Source: Cephalotus follicularis
Taxonomy: Eukaryota; Streptophyta; Magnoliopsida; Oxalidales; Cephalotaceae
Direction of reading: 5' to 3'
Length of the DNA stretch: 64,000 nucleotides
NCBI GenBank assembly: GCA_001972305.1
Contig: BDDD01002028.1
Span: 186,914-250,913, forward strand
Each line of letters starts with the position of its first letter. Within the stretch, counting starts at the first letter, position 1. Position numbers and translations under genes: made by a program. The notes under the pieces are model-generated. The model worked only from the letters and a program-made list of their open reading frames with translations. It was not told the origin of the DNA and did not search any database. This document shows, one piece after another, positions 32,433 to 45,143 of this stretch.

Positions 32433-33484
32433 AAGCATATCACCATGGATTTTGTGTTCGACCAAACTATCACACGCGACAGACATGATGCTATATGGGT
32501 TTTGGTCGATCGGCTTACGAATTCAGCCCATTTTCTACTGATTCGGATGACTTATTCCAGAGAAAAGTTGTCCAGATTGTTCATAAGAGAGATTGTTAAA
32601 GCACATGGAGCTCCTATTAGCATTGTTTCAGATCGAGACTCTCGCTTCACTTACGGATTTTGGAGGAAGTTACAGGCAGCTATTGGAATAGAATTGAGTT
32701 TTAGTACTGCATTTCATCCCCAGTAAGATGGATTCTCTGAACGGACCATTCATACATTGGAGGTAATGCTTCAAGCATGCGTTCTCGACTTCGGAGGTAA
32801 TTGGGATAACTACTTGCATTTGATTGAGTTCTCGTATAACAATAGTTATCACGAGAGTATACTTATGGCTCCTTATGAGGCCCTATATGGTAGGAAGTGC
32901 TGATAGCCAGTTTGTTGGGATAAGGTCGGTGAGAGGAGTATTTTGGAACCAGAGATAGTACATATTACCTAAGAGAAAGTGAAATTGATAAAAGATCGAT
33001 CGATTGTAGCACAAAGTAGACATAAAAGCTATGCTGATATTCATCGCAGAGGATTGGAGTTCAGTGTTGGTGACCATGTTTTTCTCAAAGTGTCACCCAC
33101 CAAAGGAGTCATGAGATTTAGGAGGAAAGGGAAGCTTTCTCCCCATTTTATTGGACCTTTCGAGGTATTGGATCGGATTGGATGACTTGCTTATAGGCTT
33201 GCTTTGCCTCCAGCCTTGTCGGGAGTTCATGGGGTGTTCCATGTTTCTCAGTTGAGGAGATATGTTAGGGATCCTTCACGCATCATTTAGTACAGTCAGA
33301 TTCAGCTAGAACCTGAATTGTCTTTTATCGAGACTCCTATACAGATTGTTGACAGACAGATCAGGGTATTGAGGAACAAGACCAATCCTTTGGTTAGTGT
33401 TCTATGGAAATATCCTGGTTCAGTGGAACGCACCTGGGAGCGCGAGGATGATATGAGAGAGAAATATCCTTTTCTATTTGATTG
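32433..33484 (+). pseudogene. Element G integrase core and chromodomain-like tail
   Basis: Core at 32445-32726: DAIWVLVDRLTNSAHFLLI, then PISIVSDRDSRFTYGFW and FHPQ followed by a stop. A later segment includes [20 protein letters not shown], then [19 protein letters not shown] (32979-33185) and PALSGVHGVFHVSQLRRY. The end shows TNPLVSVLWKYPG...RTWEREDDMREKYPFLFD with a stop at 33484. That tail matches the chromodomain block of Tekay/Del-like elements. At least five in-frame stops are present. Confidence 0.88.
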
Positions 33485-33518
33485 ATTGATGGACCGATGA
33501 ATTTGGGGACCATATTCT

Positions 33519-33534
33519 TTTAAGGAGGGGAGAA
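33519..33534 (+). promoter_or_regulatory. Polypurine tract of element G
   Basis: aaggaggggagaa directly before the 3' LTR start at 33535; the site of plus-strand priming. Confidence 0.8.
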
Positions 33535-34283
33535 TGTAACGACCCAAATTCCCCTTTGTACTATTGAGCATTGTTCATGCATACAATGTACCATATTCAA
33601 TTGTATTGGACTGTATCGAACTGTATTGGATAATTGAGAGATGATTGAATTGAGGTATTCTTATACCTATTGCTTATTGTATCGAGCACATGCATGTATA
33701 GTTGGGGTATTTTGGGCTAAGTTTCAGAACTTTGGCTGGATTGACTATATAAGTCAACCCTTTAGGCATTTTCCTTTATCTTTTCATTTGTCCATTCTTC
33801 TCCTTCTCTCTCTACCCTTCTCCTTCTCTCTCCCAGCCGAGTGGCCTTCTCTTCCCCCAGTAGCTCTGGATTGCCACAGTAGCAGTGAATAGCAATTTCA
33901 AGTCTCACCTCCGTTCTTCTTGAACAAGGCAGCGACTAGTTCTTGAGTGCTTCCAGCCGATTGTTTGATTGGTAGCTCAACTATTGAAGCTCCATTTCTA
34001 GGTAGGATTTCTCTACTTGAATTGTTTATTGCTGGATTGATTGATTGCTTGAATTGAATGATTGAGTGATTGTGTTGTTTTGAATTGTCATATAAGGGTT
34101 TGTATATTGAATCCTTGATCTAACTGATCTAGGAATATTGGAATTGTAAATTGAAGGTCGTGACAAGTTTTACTAACCTTAAAAGAGCGATTTTACCCCT
34201 TGTTTTTCAAAGAATTGCTTTAAACTGGATTTTGACCTGAGATCGGCTTCATTTTTTGCTGAAAAATGGTTTTCCCCAGCACA

Positions 34284-34620
34284 GACATCGACGCCTAGCC
34301 CATAGACGTCAATGCCTTTAGCTTTTGTTCAGATTTACTGAGTATTGTTCAACGTGAGTGCCAACAGGTATTTGTTGGTGTCGACCCTCACGATTTGGTA
34401 TTCCTTTTCCCAAAAAAGACGTCAACGTAAATCATACAAGCCATCTCAGTGTTGACATTTTCTGATTGCATGTCAATGCCTTGACCCAAGGACGTCAATG
34501 CCTAAACTCACTGGTTTAAAGTGCGTCGATGCCTTCTGCCAAAGGCGTTGACGCCCATCAGCCTATTATTGAAAGTAAATGTTAAGCGTTGACGTGTATG
34601 ACCATAGCGTCGATGCCTAA
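34284..34620. repeat. GTCGAC cluster in G 3' LTR
   Basis: Counterpart of 25418-25756, more decayed (acatcgacgcc, gtgtcgaccc, gtgcgtcgatgcc, gcgttgacgcc). Confidence 0.75.
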
Positions 34621-36700
34621 CGCCCTGTTTTGGAAAATCACTGTTTTAAAGCTGTTTTCCAACTACTTTCCACATTACCGCTTGACCGGAGCCTTACCTT
34701 AGGTATTCAAGCGTTTGAAAACAGTTCTCAATAGTTTTCAATGATTGTATTGGCATATTACTAGATTGAAAAATTGAGCCATAGGCGATGACCCAGTGAC
34801 TTCCTTTGATCGGATAGATGTTCTTTCCTATCTCGTTAATTCGATTGTCACCGTCTATTGGCTATTGGTTGATTGAGCCATAAGTGTCGTGAATATAAGT
34901 TCAGAACATTGGACTCACATTCCCATTTCTCCATTAGACATCACCACTTGTTGGCATTGTACTGACAGATTGATTGTATTGTTGGATCCTATAGAGCGAC
35001 CTTATGACTCGTATTGGCATATTAGGCTGTCGACTTTGTCCACCTATTTCGTCGATCGTTTCGTTTATTGTACTGACCTGCTGACGAGCAGTATTGCTTG
35101 ATTGACAATTGACGCTCCATGAGGGATGTAGCTCCCCGGCGGTTGATGCTCATCGATATTGTATTGACCTAGCTGTAGGCTGGAAGATCTATGAGTCCCA
35201 GACCTGATCAGTCTGAGACAAGTAGATAGATCTGTTAGAGATAAAGTCCTTCAAGCCAGTGATGAGCTTGTATTTACTATATCTTGTATAAACGATTTAT
35301 AAATTCAATAAAGATGTTTATGTTTTATCAATGCCTATGAGTTTGTTTCATTAATACATGCTTAATTAACTGTAAATGGATGTCCTGGAATAAAGTTAGA
35401 GAACCAAGTTTATGATGAGATCATGATGTGAGAGTTGGGATCTCGGTGTACTTTATTTTGAATCTTCCTGGTCATAGGATTGACACTCAGGGCATGATCA
35501 ATCCGGATAGACCAGCACGTACTGTTAGATCGGTAAGCAGAGGGTGACTGATCTCACACTCACTCGCATGGAAGATGCTATGACAACTATGTGGGTGCTC
35601 ATTTAATGAGTTCACTGAAGGTGACTGTTGATAGAATATCTGTATGGAGTTTTACTTACATGTCAGATAGAATTCTAGTTTTACAGCAGTGCATGTGGTC
35701 CTTGGACATGAGCCATCACTGGATGTCTTGTGCATAAGGTGATGTGTTTTGATGATGCTTAAATACATATTCTATGAAGTGTATACATGCATTAGTTGGA
35801 CATAGTACGCTTATGTATGGACGCATGTGAACTGGCAACAATGAATCCATTGCTTCTAGTAAAAGAAGATTATGCTCAGGATGATTTTTGTTAGCGATTA
35901 AACGCTTGGCCATGCTAGCCACGATATCAAGAGTGTGATATCATTGGTTGAACATTAAAGGGGCACCTCTAATATTATTTAGGCTAATGAAAGATAGTCA
36001 CGAGGCTAAAGATTAAATTATTGGGGTCTGACATAATCCGTACCCTAGATTTAATTAGAGCATTGTCAATGGAGGGACTATATGTGCATGTACCTGTAAA
36101 TAGTGGTTCGCAAATTATTCATATTGCCTGTGGGTCGTTATGCATTGCTAGATGTCGATCTCTACCAGTGGGATGCCCGAGATTAAATTGATAAATTAAT
36201 CCTGGAAGAAAAGAATTATAAGAGTTTTAATTCGAAATGTCCAAGAGAATAAATTTTATGTGATAATAAATATTTAATTGGATAATTGTGAGCGTCACAA
36301 TATTAATCCTACGGCCAGCGTAATAGTGAACCCATAGGGTCACACACAATACGGACTAATATTTCTAACACGTAATGAGAGAAAAGTAATTGGGATATTA
36401 TTTTCTGATTATATTTAATAAGATTAATATATATAATTAATGAGATTAATTATATTAAAGAAATATGTTTAAAAGGATAGGGATTCCATTTAAGATAGAG
36501 GGCTGGTTGAATTAGGAGAGTGTGTTTAATTGGGACTTGTCTAGTAGCAAGTATATAAACACATCTATCTCCTTCAAACATGAATTTTTAACAATTGCAA
36601 AAACCTTAGCCGCCCTTGTCTCTCACTCTCATATACATACAATCAAGAGTTGATAGCTTGTGAAGCTTTTCGTGTTGAGATTGAAGCTTGGTGTGGATAC

Positions 36701-37838
36701 TGAATAAGTGGGGGGGTGGGGGGGTGAATTGTAGTTTCTAAAATTTAATTAACTTTTCGCAAATTCAAGTTAAAACAATTAACACAAAATATATATGCAA
36801 CCAAAAGCAAATAGATAAAATAATTAAAGAGAGAGAGTAAGAGAATTGCAAACACGGTTTTAGAGTGGTTCGGCTTAACTCTTGCCTACGTCCACTTTTC
36901 TAAAGGATCTCCTTGAGTTTCCACTAGTCTCTGAATAAATTTGCAGGCGCTATTCGGTGCACCTTTACACTTGTTCGTGATTGACATCAATCACTTACAA
37001 TTTTTGGGTTCACTCCCCTATTACAATCAAGATTTGTAATGATGATTTTGTGTTTGATCTTAACCTCTCAAAGGTTGGATTTTACAAGATAAACAGCTCT
37101 CAAAATGATGTGAACAAAATATAAGCTAAAGCACAAAATAAAACTTGATATGAAGCTTTTTGATGATATTGGTTGCTCTTTGCAATTTGTTGTTTTCTCT
37201 TTGTATATTGATCACCTGTATTCCTTTTGTTGTTCTCTTTGTGTATATAGACGTTTTGGACTTGAGAGATCCGTTGGTAGTGTCTTGGGGCTTGTTGCTT
37301 TAAAGACGGCGCATTAAAAATCTTCCAGAAATTGTCTCCAGTGCGTAAAGCGTCGACGGTGTTCTTCAAAGCGTCGGCGCTTATATGACTGTTGGAAGTT
37401 TGAATTTGAATATGTGCTGTAAGCACTGGCGGTCTTGAATTTTGGGGTCGACGGTTGTCCTCAAAGCGCTGACGGATTGTGTTGAGTGTCGATGCTTTGG
37501 GCAATTTTGATTGGCCCAAAAGTCCCTATTTTTAACCGCTGTTGTAGCCCTCTTAAGAGCTGGCGCTTAGCCTCAAAACACTGATGCTTTCCTCAGAGCA
37601 TCGACAGTTGGACAATTTCTTCTTTGGTTGTAATGCTCCAACTGTTGGCGCTTTGTTCCCAGCTTTCAACGGTTCCCTTAAGCGCTGACGCTTACATTTA
37701 AAGCGTCGACGCTTTAACTTGTAATTCCAATTTTCTGGTTTGTTTTGCGACATTCTTTCTTTTCTTGCACATAAAGAAACTTTGTTGAAATACAAATGTG
37801 TTATCATCAAAACTAGGATTGAGACATAAATGTCAACA
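36701..37838 (-). mobile_element. Sirevirus-type solo LTR S2 with perfect TSD
   Basis: 1138 bp. The minus strand starts TGTTGACATTTATG at 37838 and ends in a C-rich block and CTTATTCA at 36701. GATAC flanks it at 36696-36700 and 37839-37843. It is the same family as S1, and the innermost insertion of the deepest branch. Confidence 0.92.
37349..37715. repeat. GTCGAC cluster in LTR S2
   Basis: Includes AAGCGTCGACGCTT at 37701-37714, a perfect 14-bp palindrome, plus gcgtcgacgg (37350) and several one- or two-base variants. It starts about 125 bp from the LTR start. Confidence 0.85.
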
Positions 37839-38854
37839 GATACCTTGGAGGCTTTCTATACTTGGAAGCTATAACCGTTTTAAAACGTTCCACAAGTAGA
37901 TATGCTTTTGGAAGCAAGAAGAATCAAAGGAAGAAGGAAGGAGCCGCTCCAATCATGTGAGTAATTCCGCCTGCTTTGCCCTATTGATTTATATCTAACT
38001 ATATATGTATGCTCAAAAGATCCTTGAAATGAACCATATGGCTTGATATTCATGAGATGATCACACAATATATATATTAGGGTTTTATGCATCCAGATAT
38101 TTTATTATTTAAATCGCCATAAGGTTACAACAAGATCTCCCACACTTTTTGAAGGACTACCTTCCGTGGGATTGATCATTGTCATTGATTGACATTGTAT
38201 TGACCCGAGGTGGAATGCTCTATAGGATATGATTGATTGATTGGGTGTTTTATACACCACCACCGAGTGTCTGCCATTGATTGATTGTTATAGATCCTAC
38301 CCATATGCGCTGTTATGGGCCAGTGTCATATGGATAGTTAGATCGCAAATTGTATGCATGCATTTTCCATATCATGTATTGATATCGTACACAGCACATT
38401 GATATTGTATAATCTACCACGAATATTGCATATTGTACATGCATACATGTTGCATGGGGGTTTTGCTTAGCCTTGTGGCTAACCCTATCCTACGGGATGG
38501 GGCTGTGTGTGCATTCTTGTGTGGCACAGGTAGGGCAGCAAGTAGCAGCGGACAGAGAAATTGAGATTCGTTTTGACCAAATGATCGTTTTGTTTTGACA
38601 GAGCTTGTATTGTAAACTGTATTGAAAAGATTGATGTTTTGTATCGTAATGTATCATTTTACGGAATGATTATAAGTAGTGATGGATAATTGTCATGGTT
38701 TCGCAGGAGAATTATATTGTATCTTCCACATATTGAGATGTATTATAAAGTTTTTTGTTTTTTCGCATTTTTATATTGCTAGTCCCAACCATTGTATTGT
38801 GTATTGGATTGAGAGTAATGCCACGTGTCCATCCTCCGGGCGTGGGGTGTTACA

Positions 38855-39314
38855 GAATACGAGAGTCTGTTATTTTTTAATTGGTGTGTAAGTTTTGTGC
38901 CATCAAGATCGCCGATCATGTCTTGATGGCTGATCTGATAGTGTTTGGATGACAGTGCACTATGCTTTTATGGATTGTAATAGAAAGGTTGTAACCTTCT
39001 GTGTGCCAGGCCAGTCTCAGTTCCAGTTTGTTGTAACCTTAGAGCACCAATCAGTTCAGATAATTTCAGCTATGCATGCCGACAGGCTTCTAACACAAGG
39101 TTGTAGTGCTTACCTGGCACACGTAATAGATGGTAGGAAATGGGTGTCGAGGTTGGATGATGTCCCCGTTGTCTGTGATTATCCAGATGTGTTTTCGGAG
39201 GAATTGACATCCTTACCTCCTGAGAGAGATGTGGAGTTTGTTATAGATCTCCTGCTAGGGACAGCGTCGATATCGAGAGGTCCTTATCATTTGGCCCTTC
39301 CTAAATTGAAATAA
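38855..39314 (+). pseudogene. Element A protease end and RT linker
   Basis: Resumes element A after G. A decayed frame to 38950 is followed by an open segment (38949-39314) with YAFMDCNRKVVTFCVPGQ, AMHADRLLTQGCSAYLAHV and VPVVCDYPDVFSEELTSLPP, then EFVIDLLLGT and SRGPYHLALPKLK. The usual GMDWL motif before it is lost. The segment stops at 39312 where the RT fingers continue in the same frame. Confidence 0.85.
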
Positions 39315-40044
39315 TTGAAATTTCAATTGCAGGACTTGCTCGATAAAGGTTTCATTAGACCAAGTGTTTCCCCATGGGGAGCACCTGTCCTATTTGTCAA
39401 GAAGAAGGATGGATCTTTGTGGATGTGTATTGATTATCGACGACTCAATACGGTTACTATCAAGAACAAGTATATGCTGTCGCACATTGATGAATTTTTC
39501 TAAGTTAAGAGGATCATCGGTATTCCCCAAGTTGGATTTAAGATCATGGTATTATCAGCTTAGAGTTAGAGCAGAAGACATTCTGAAGACAACTTTTAGG
39601 TCACGGTATGGACATTAGGAGTTCGTGGTGATGCCGTTTGGGGTGACCAATGCCCCTGTCGCATTCATGAGCCTGATGAATCAGGTATTTAGTCCATATC
39701 TAGACCAATTCATCGTGGTCTTCATTGATGATATCTTGGTGTACTCCAAATCTATGGAGGAACATGGAAAGCATTTGCACTGGGCGTTGCAGGTTTTAAG
39801 AGAACACCGGTTGTATACCAAGTTTAGGAAATGTGAATTTTGGTTGTCAGAGGTGGCTTTCCTTTGTCATGTTATTTTCAATGCCGGGTTATCGGTGGAT
39901 CTAGCAACGATAGAAGCAGTCAGAGACTGGAAACGGCCGATAAACATGACAGAAGTCCGGAGTTACTTAGTCTTAGCGGTGTATTACGGGCATTTTTTCA
40001 AGGGCTTCTCACAGATTTCCATACCTCTGACCCGCTTGACGTAG
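39315..40044 (+). pseudogene. Element A reverse transcriptase
   Basis: RT in three open pieces. 39315-39503: [20 protein letters not shown] and [17 protein letters not shown]. 39364-39618 (shifted frame): [19 protein letters not shown] and TFRSRYGH. 39625-40044: [20 protein letters not shown], the catalytic [16 protein letters not shown] and the thumb [18 protein letters not shown]. The frameshift near 39500 and a stop at 39618 (tag after YGH) break it. Confidence 0.9.
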
Positions 40045-40625
40045 AAACGGACAGTATTTGTATGGGATGGTGATTTTGAGCGGAGTTTCCAAGAGCTAAA
40101 ACATTGTTTAATTTTTGCGCCGATTTTGGCCTTGCAGGAAGACAATGAAGGCTTTGTTGTATATAGTGATGCATCAGGGAATTGCTTGGGATGTGTTCTG
40201 ATGCAGAATGGAAAGGTGATCGCATATGCCTAGAGGAAGTTGAATCCTCATGAGGAGAATTATCCAACTCATGATCTCGAGTTGGCAGCGATAGTATTTG
40301 CATTACACAAATTGAGGAACTACCTGTATGGCACGAAGTTCGATGTGTATACCGATCACAAAAGTTTGAAGCATTTGTTCCCCCAGAAAGACCTAAATAT
40401 GAGGCAACGAAGATGGATGGAATTGCTTAATGATTGTAACTGTGAGATTCAGTACCATCCAGGTAAAGCTAAGACCTAAATATGAGGCAACGAAGATGGA
40501 TGGAATTGCTTAATGATTACAACTGTGAGATTCAGTACCATCCAGGTAAAGCTAATGTGGTTGGAGACGATTTGAGTCGCCGATTAGCTTGCTTAACGGT
40601 TAGCCAGATTTGGATGCGTCCATAG
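40045..40625 (+). pseudogene. Element A RNase H with 83-bp tandem duplication
   Basis: RNase H fragments: YSDASGNCLGCVLMQNGKV near 40160-40220, a stop at about 40231, then the open segment 40240-40479 ([55 protein letters not shown]). The last part, ending ...YHPGKA, is duplicated by an 83-bp tandem repeat starting at 40391 and 40474. That shifts the frame before VVGDDLSRR. Confidence 0.88.
40391..40556 (+). repeat. 83-bp tandem duplication
   Basis: acctaaatatgaggcaacg starts at 40391 and again at 40474. The copies differ at two positions (tgattgtaac, tgattacaac). Eighty-three is not a multiple of three. Confidence 0.95.
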
Positions 40626-41031
40626 TTGTTGGACAGGATTACAGAAGCCCAAGGTATGGATGTAAGCTTGCTTAAGATGGAATTAGATGGTAAAGGAGGA
40701 TTGAAACCCGAATTCTGCATTCAGGGTGATGGATTGATCAGTTATCAGGGCAGAGTTTGTGTTCCCAACAGTAAAGAATTCAAGGATGGACTTTTGTCAC
40801 AGGCCCATCGCTCCAGTTTCTCAGTGCATCCAAGGAGTACCAAGATGTATCGAGACTTAAAACACAACTACTGGTGGAGTAACATGAAAAGGGAGATAGA
40901 AGAGTATGTTTCTTCCTGCCTGACATGTCAACAAATCAAGGTAGAACATGATAGACCAACCGGATTGCTTCAACCGTAACTTTGGCCCAGTGGAAATAGG
41001 AACACATAACGATGGATTTTGTAACTGGGTT
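40626..41031 (+). pseudogene. Element A integrase, zinc module
   Basis: The open segment 40626-40979 (117 residues) ends the RNase H-integrase linker and carries the HHCC module: [38 protein letters not shown] and LTCQQIKVEHDRPTGLLQP, with both histidines and both cysteines present. Stops follow at 40977 and beyond. The integrase core begins at MDFVTG (about 41011) and is cut at 41031 by solo LTR J. Confidence 0.88.
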
Positions 41032-44000
41032 TGTAACGACCCGCATTAAATTTGGGTAAATTGATGTTTGGGTCTGGGGAAATATTTTTTTCTCCTTGGT
41101 TGTGGTTGGTTTGAACTCTTCTGTTCGTTGGGTAAGTGTTGGTTGGCTTGGGCTTAGTGGAGGCCCAATGGTTGTCTATGGTTTGTTTATGTGGTTAAGT
41201 TGTAAGAGAGGTTTAGTTGGTGTTGGGATGTGTGCAAAGCTTGTTTAGGAAGCTTGTTAGTTGACTTCGGCTATCACGTCCATCGCCTCACCTCGGAAGA
41301 AGCAGTTGGGAGAGTGAGCCTTCATCTTTCATCTTCTTCTTCGTCTTTCTTCTGAAGCTTTGAGCACTGTTTAAGGTTGGAACTTTCTTTCACCCATCTA
41401 CACGTCTAGGAGGTGAGTGTCCTCCTTAGTGTTTTTTGGTGCGTCGCATGGTTGGTGCAGGAAAGACCCTTGAGGCCGAGGAAGCTTTGCCTTAGTTTTC
41501 ATGGTTGTATGTGGTTCTTGCATAGCTTCAGAGATGTTGTTCTCGGTAGCTAAGCGTTGTTGTGTGTTTGTCTTACAGAGGAAGATCTAGGCACGGAGTC
41601 CGCACAGCAGGGAAGCTAGCCGAGAAAGCTGTTGATACTAGTGAGTGGGATGTTCTTCTTTCTATCAATTGATAACTGAGAGTTGTTGATTTTATACCCT
41701 TCCATGATATTATCTTGACTAGGATTTCTTCTCCTGTCATCTTGTTGATATTGCATGTGAGTACTGCTTTGCTGGGTTGAACTTGTTGTTTCCCCTTCTT
41801 GTTGAGTATTCATGCTTTATTTTGATATCATGTGTTGTTGTCCTGATACTGGTTACTTGGTTATGTACGAGATTGCCGACATGAGATGGTCTAAGTGGTG
41901 ATACACTTACCTCTGAGCCGAGGTTCTCGTCCGTTATCTCATCAAGGGTGGAGCTGAGAGGTGATTCGCGGGCCCCTCAAACGATATTAACGCTATGTGA
42001 TTGCCGACGAGGTAGTTTCTCGATCGAGGTTCACCTAGTGTAGTGCTGAGCATGATTGCTGACAGGGGAGGGCTTGCGTAGCCCCTCGTTCGAGGTTCAT
42101 GTGGTAAGGCGCGCCAACGTATGATTTTCCAGGGGAGGAGTGCTTGCGTAGCCCTTCTACCGATGTTCATGTGGTGCTCTGGAAGTGAGTATCTATATTG
42201 AGTATATGAGGGATGTGTTCAATCTTTTAGCCCATGACCGCGTTGATAGAACGTCAACGGAGTTTGTTATTTATGGTGTCGAGGTGGTTCCGGCTATGGA
42301 AGTGTGTGAGTCGATTGTGCATGTGCGTGTGTGGAATGTGCTTGTGTTTGATACAGTACCAATAGTCCTCTTGAGCTTTGTTGATCCTTAGAGTTGATCT
42401 TTTGTTGATCCTTGGATCCCTGGCATGTTCTTATATAAATAAACTATTGTTTATTCTCTTTCCTTGAGGTCAGTCATTGAGTTGGTAGCTCTGACGTCTC
42501 CTCGGACTTTTCTTTGTTATCGATATCCTTGTATACTTTCACCTCTGCCTTGTTTTGTTGAGCAGGGGAGATGGGTTGTCCTCGACCCAGTTGGGGCAGG
42601 GCACGTTCACTTTGACTCTTGGCACCCCGGTGGAAGTGGGTCACCGAGGATACTCTTTGGTCTTACTCACTAGTCAGTTGGACTAATCTCCTCTTAGTTT
42701 TGTGTGCAGAGGGAGCAGGACAACAATGTTCTTGAGATCCACTAAGGACTGCTTGTAGAGAGAGGTAGACGCTGGACGCAGCACCTTAGGATGGCTCCTA
42801 GGCCTCGGACACCTTCATGCATTTGGGGACATTCATGGGGTTTTGTATAGTTTTTATTGATATCTATACCTCTTAAAACCTTCTTTTAAAACTTGTGTAA
42901 AACCTTTGGATGTTGGGCGTCCTTGGCAGTTTGCCCGGGACCGCGTATATAATGCATTTCTTTTGTTTTATATACTTTGTTGGTGTGCTGTTTTCCCAAC
43001 CCTGGCGCTGTTTTTGCTTAGTGTTTGGGTGTGCAGGGACGACGTGTGTGTTCGGGGTTTGTTTGACCCTGGGCAGAGGAGCAGGTCTCCCTAGCCCTGG
43101 CGTTGGTGAAACTACAATGTTTGTCCTCGGGCCTTTCGTGCTTGGCACCTCTGCTGAGATGCCGGAGTAAATAGGGGGTGGCTTGACCACGGTTGGTCAA
43201 ACCTATAGTTTGACCTTGCAGCTCGGGTTGGTTGACCCTAAGCTGAGGTCTAGTGGCATCCCCGGGCGTTGTCCACGGGCATGCCGTAAACCTTAAGTGG
43301 AGGTTTGTAGTTTTCTTTAGTTTTGCCCGACCTCCCGACCTCGGACCAGCTTGGTCCCTGGAGGTGTTTTTGTGGGTGAGCCCTGGTGGAGCCCCTGGGC
43401 TCCCAGCCGGGGTGAGATGTTATCTCCTTAGTGTAGTTCGAGTGTTGGTGGGACCTCGGGTGGTTGTCCCAGGCACTTGGCGTTTGTCCCCGGGCCCTTA
43501 TGTTGATCCCAGGGTTAGCCTCTTCTTATGTGTTGCCGTCCAATGAAGACGTGCTCGAGGATGGTTCATCCTGGGAAGGACTGTCTTAGGATGGGACGCA
43601 GGCCTAGCTTGCGTTACGTTATGTTGTGTTGGAATCCCTGCCCTGGACCCCAGGCAAGACGTAGTGTTGCGTTCTCTACCCTAGCTCCCTTCCCTAGCAT
43701 GTTTCCTTCAATGGAACGGTGCGTTCAGGCAGTGGGTGTGGTGCGCGTTCCCTTTAGTTAAATGGTGCATTTGCTAAGTAGGAGTTGCGTTTGTTCCCTT
43801 TAGTTAAACGACGGGCTTTGGGGATAGTTTAAGTAATGGTTCTTTATGTTTTACCCTTCCTTATTTTCTTTTCCCTACTCGGGAATTTCTCGTTTTATGC
43901 CCTGGGTGCGTTTGGCCTGGGGAGCGCAGCTCTCCTCGGCAACGTGTTTTAACGCCTGCCCTGGCCTTAGCGTTAGCCTTGTTTGTTAGTTGGGTTTTGG

Positions 44001-44077
44001 TTAGGAATCCAGGTGAGGGATCCTTCCACCTGGCACGATCGTCCTCGGGCGGGGGTGCTCGGGCTCGGGGCGTGTCA
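41032..44077 (+). mobile_element. Solo LTR J in element A integrase
   Basis: 3046 bp from TGTAACGACCC to GGGGCGTGTCA. TSD gggtt (41027-41031) and tggtt (44078-44082), one change. The integrase frame of A resumes directly afterwards (TNRDVVWVIVDRFTK). The ORFs at 42185-44100 show no domain. The interior is rich in ccccgggc / cctcgggc words like LTR H. Confidence 0.85.
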
Positions 44078-44082
44078 TGGTT

Positions 44083-45100
44083 GCCAAGGACGAGAACTAA
44101 CCGTGATGTCGTATGGGTCATCGTTGATCGCTTTACTAAATCTACTCATTTTCTAGCGATGAAGACGACTTATTCTCTTGAACGATTAGCGACCTTGTAT
44201 TTTTGAGAGATTGTCAAACTCCATGGTGTACCAGTCAATGTGGTGTCCGACAGAGACCCCCGGTTCACATCACAGTTTTGGAAGAAACTGCAAGCATCTT
44301 TTGGTACCCAGCTGAGTTTCAACGCAGATTTTCATCCCCAGAATGATGGCCAGTCTGAGAGAACTATCCAGACTTTGGAAGACATGTTTTGAGCATATGT
44401 GATGGATTGGGGTAGCAGTTGGGATGAACATCTGCCGTTAGTAGAGTTCTCATACAACAATAGTTATCATTCCATCATCGGAATGGCACCATTCGAGGCT
44501 CTCTATGGACGGAGATGTACAACCCCAGTTTGTTGGTTTGAGGTTCATGAGCAAAGTCTATTGGGACCAAAGCTGGTACAAGAGAAAACGAAGAAGGCTA
44601 AAGTCATCAGAGAAAGGCTTCTGACAGCCCAGAGCAGACAAAAGAGTTATGCTGATCATCGTAGGCGGGAGTTAGAGTTTTCCGTGGGAGATCATGTATT
44701 CCTTAAGGTCTCACCTACCAAAGGAATCATGAGGTTCGGAAAGAAGGAGAAATTGGCCCCTCGATTCATAGGACCTTTCGCGATCCTTGAGAACGTAGGT
44801 GCAGTCGCCTACAGACTTGCCTTACCGCCCAGCTTATTGGATGTGCATAACGTCTTCCATGTCTCAATGTTGAGGAAGTACCATCCAGATCCTTCGCACA
44901 TGCTACAATATGAGCCGTTGGAGTTGAGGACGGACATGAGTTATGAAGAGGCACCTATCCAAATCCTTGACCGCCGAATTAAACAGTTAAGAAGCAAGGC
45001 CATCCCATTGGTGAAAGTGCTATGGCAATATCATGGACTTGAAGAAGCTACCTGGGAACGTGAGGAAGACATGAGAGCAATGTACCCTCACTTATTTTGA
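44083..45100 (+). pseudogene. Element A integrase core and chromodomain-like tail
   Basis: After LTR J: DVVWVIVDRFTKSTHFLAMK, a stop at 44203, [20 protein letters not shown] and [18 protein letters not shown], a stop at 44390, then an open 233-residue segment (44399-45100). That segment holds [20 protein letters not shown], the [19 protein letters not shown] domain, [18 protein letters not shown], and a chromodomain-like end (KAIPLVKVLWQYHGLEEAT, WEREEDMRAMYPHLF) with its natural stop at 45098. Catalytic D, D and E positions can be seen. It is among the better kept parts of element A. Confidence 0.92.
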
Positions 45101-45129
45101 CCTTAGAGAATCTCGGGACGATATTTCTT

Positions 45130-45143
45130 TAAGGACGGGAGGA
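45130..45143 (+). promoter_or_regulatory. Polypurine tract of element A
   Basis: aaggacgggagga directly before the LTR start TGTAAGCCCC at 45144, thirty bases after the pol stop. Confidence 0.78.

Larger units (their letters stand above)
35233..38132 (+). mobile_element. Solo LTR I, probably copia, with perfect TSD
   Basis: Starts TGTTAGAGATAAAG and ends GGTTACAACA, flanked by AGATC at 35228-35232 and 38133-38137. Removing S2 and its TSD leaves about 1757 bp. TGTT...AACA ends suit a Ty1/copia LTR. It has no coding domain; ORFs inside are short and unsupported. The strand is uncertain because the ends are nearly symmetric. Confidence 0.82.
24713..38854 (+). mobile_element. Ty3/gypsy element G, nested in A
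   Basis: 5' LTR 24713-27089 (2377 bp) and 3' LTR 33535-38854 (about 2415 bp once LTR I and its TSD are removed). Both start TGTAACGACCC and end GGGGTGTTACA. The flanks are cagta and gaata (three of five matching), so the TSD is weak. However, element A's protease frame reads on from 24712 to 38860, which fixes the boundary. It carries solo LTRs H (28015) and I (35233). Confidence 0.88.
33535..38854 (+). mobile_element. Element G 3' LTR, interrupted by LTR I
   Basis: Segments 33535-35232 and 38138-38854 together match the 5' LTR. The TATA-like site recurs at 33746 and the GTCGAC cluster at 34284-34620. The break at 35232/38133 duplicates AGATC. Confidence 0.9.

Noticed and set aside
42185..43760. 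Several 60-105 residue ORFs in LTR J on both strands
   Set aside because: They lie inside a TSD-flanked solo LTR, overlap each other on opposite strands and show no domain; GC-rich sequence leaves frames open by chance.
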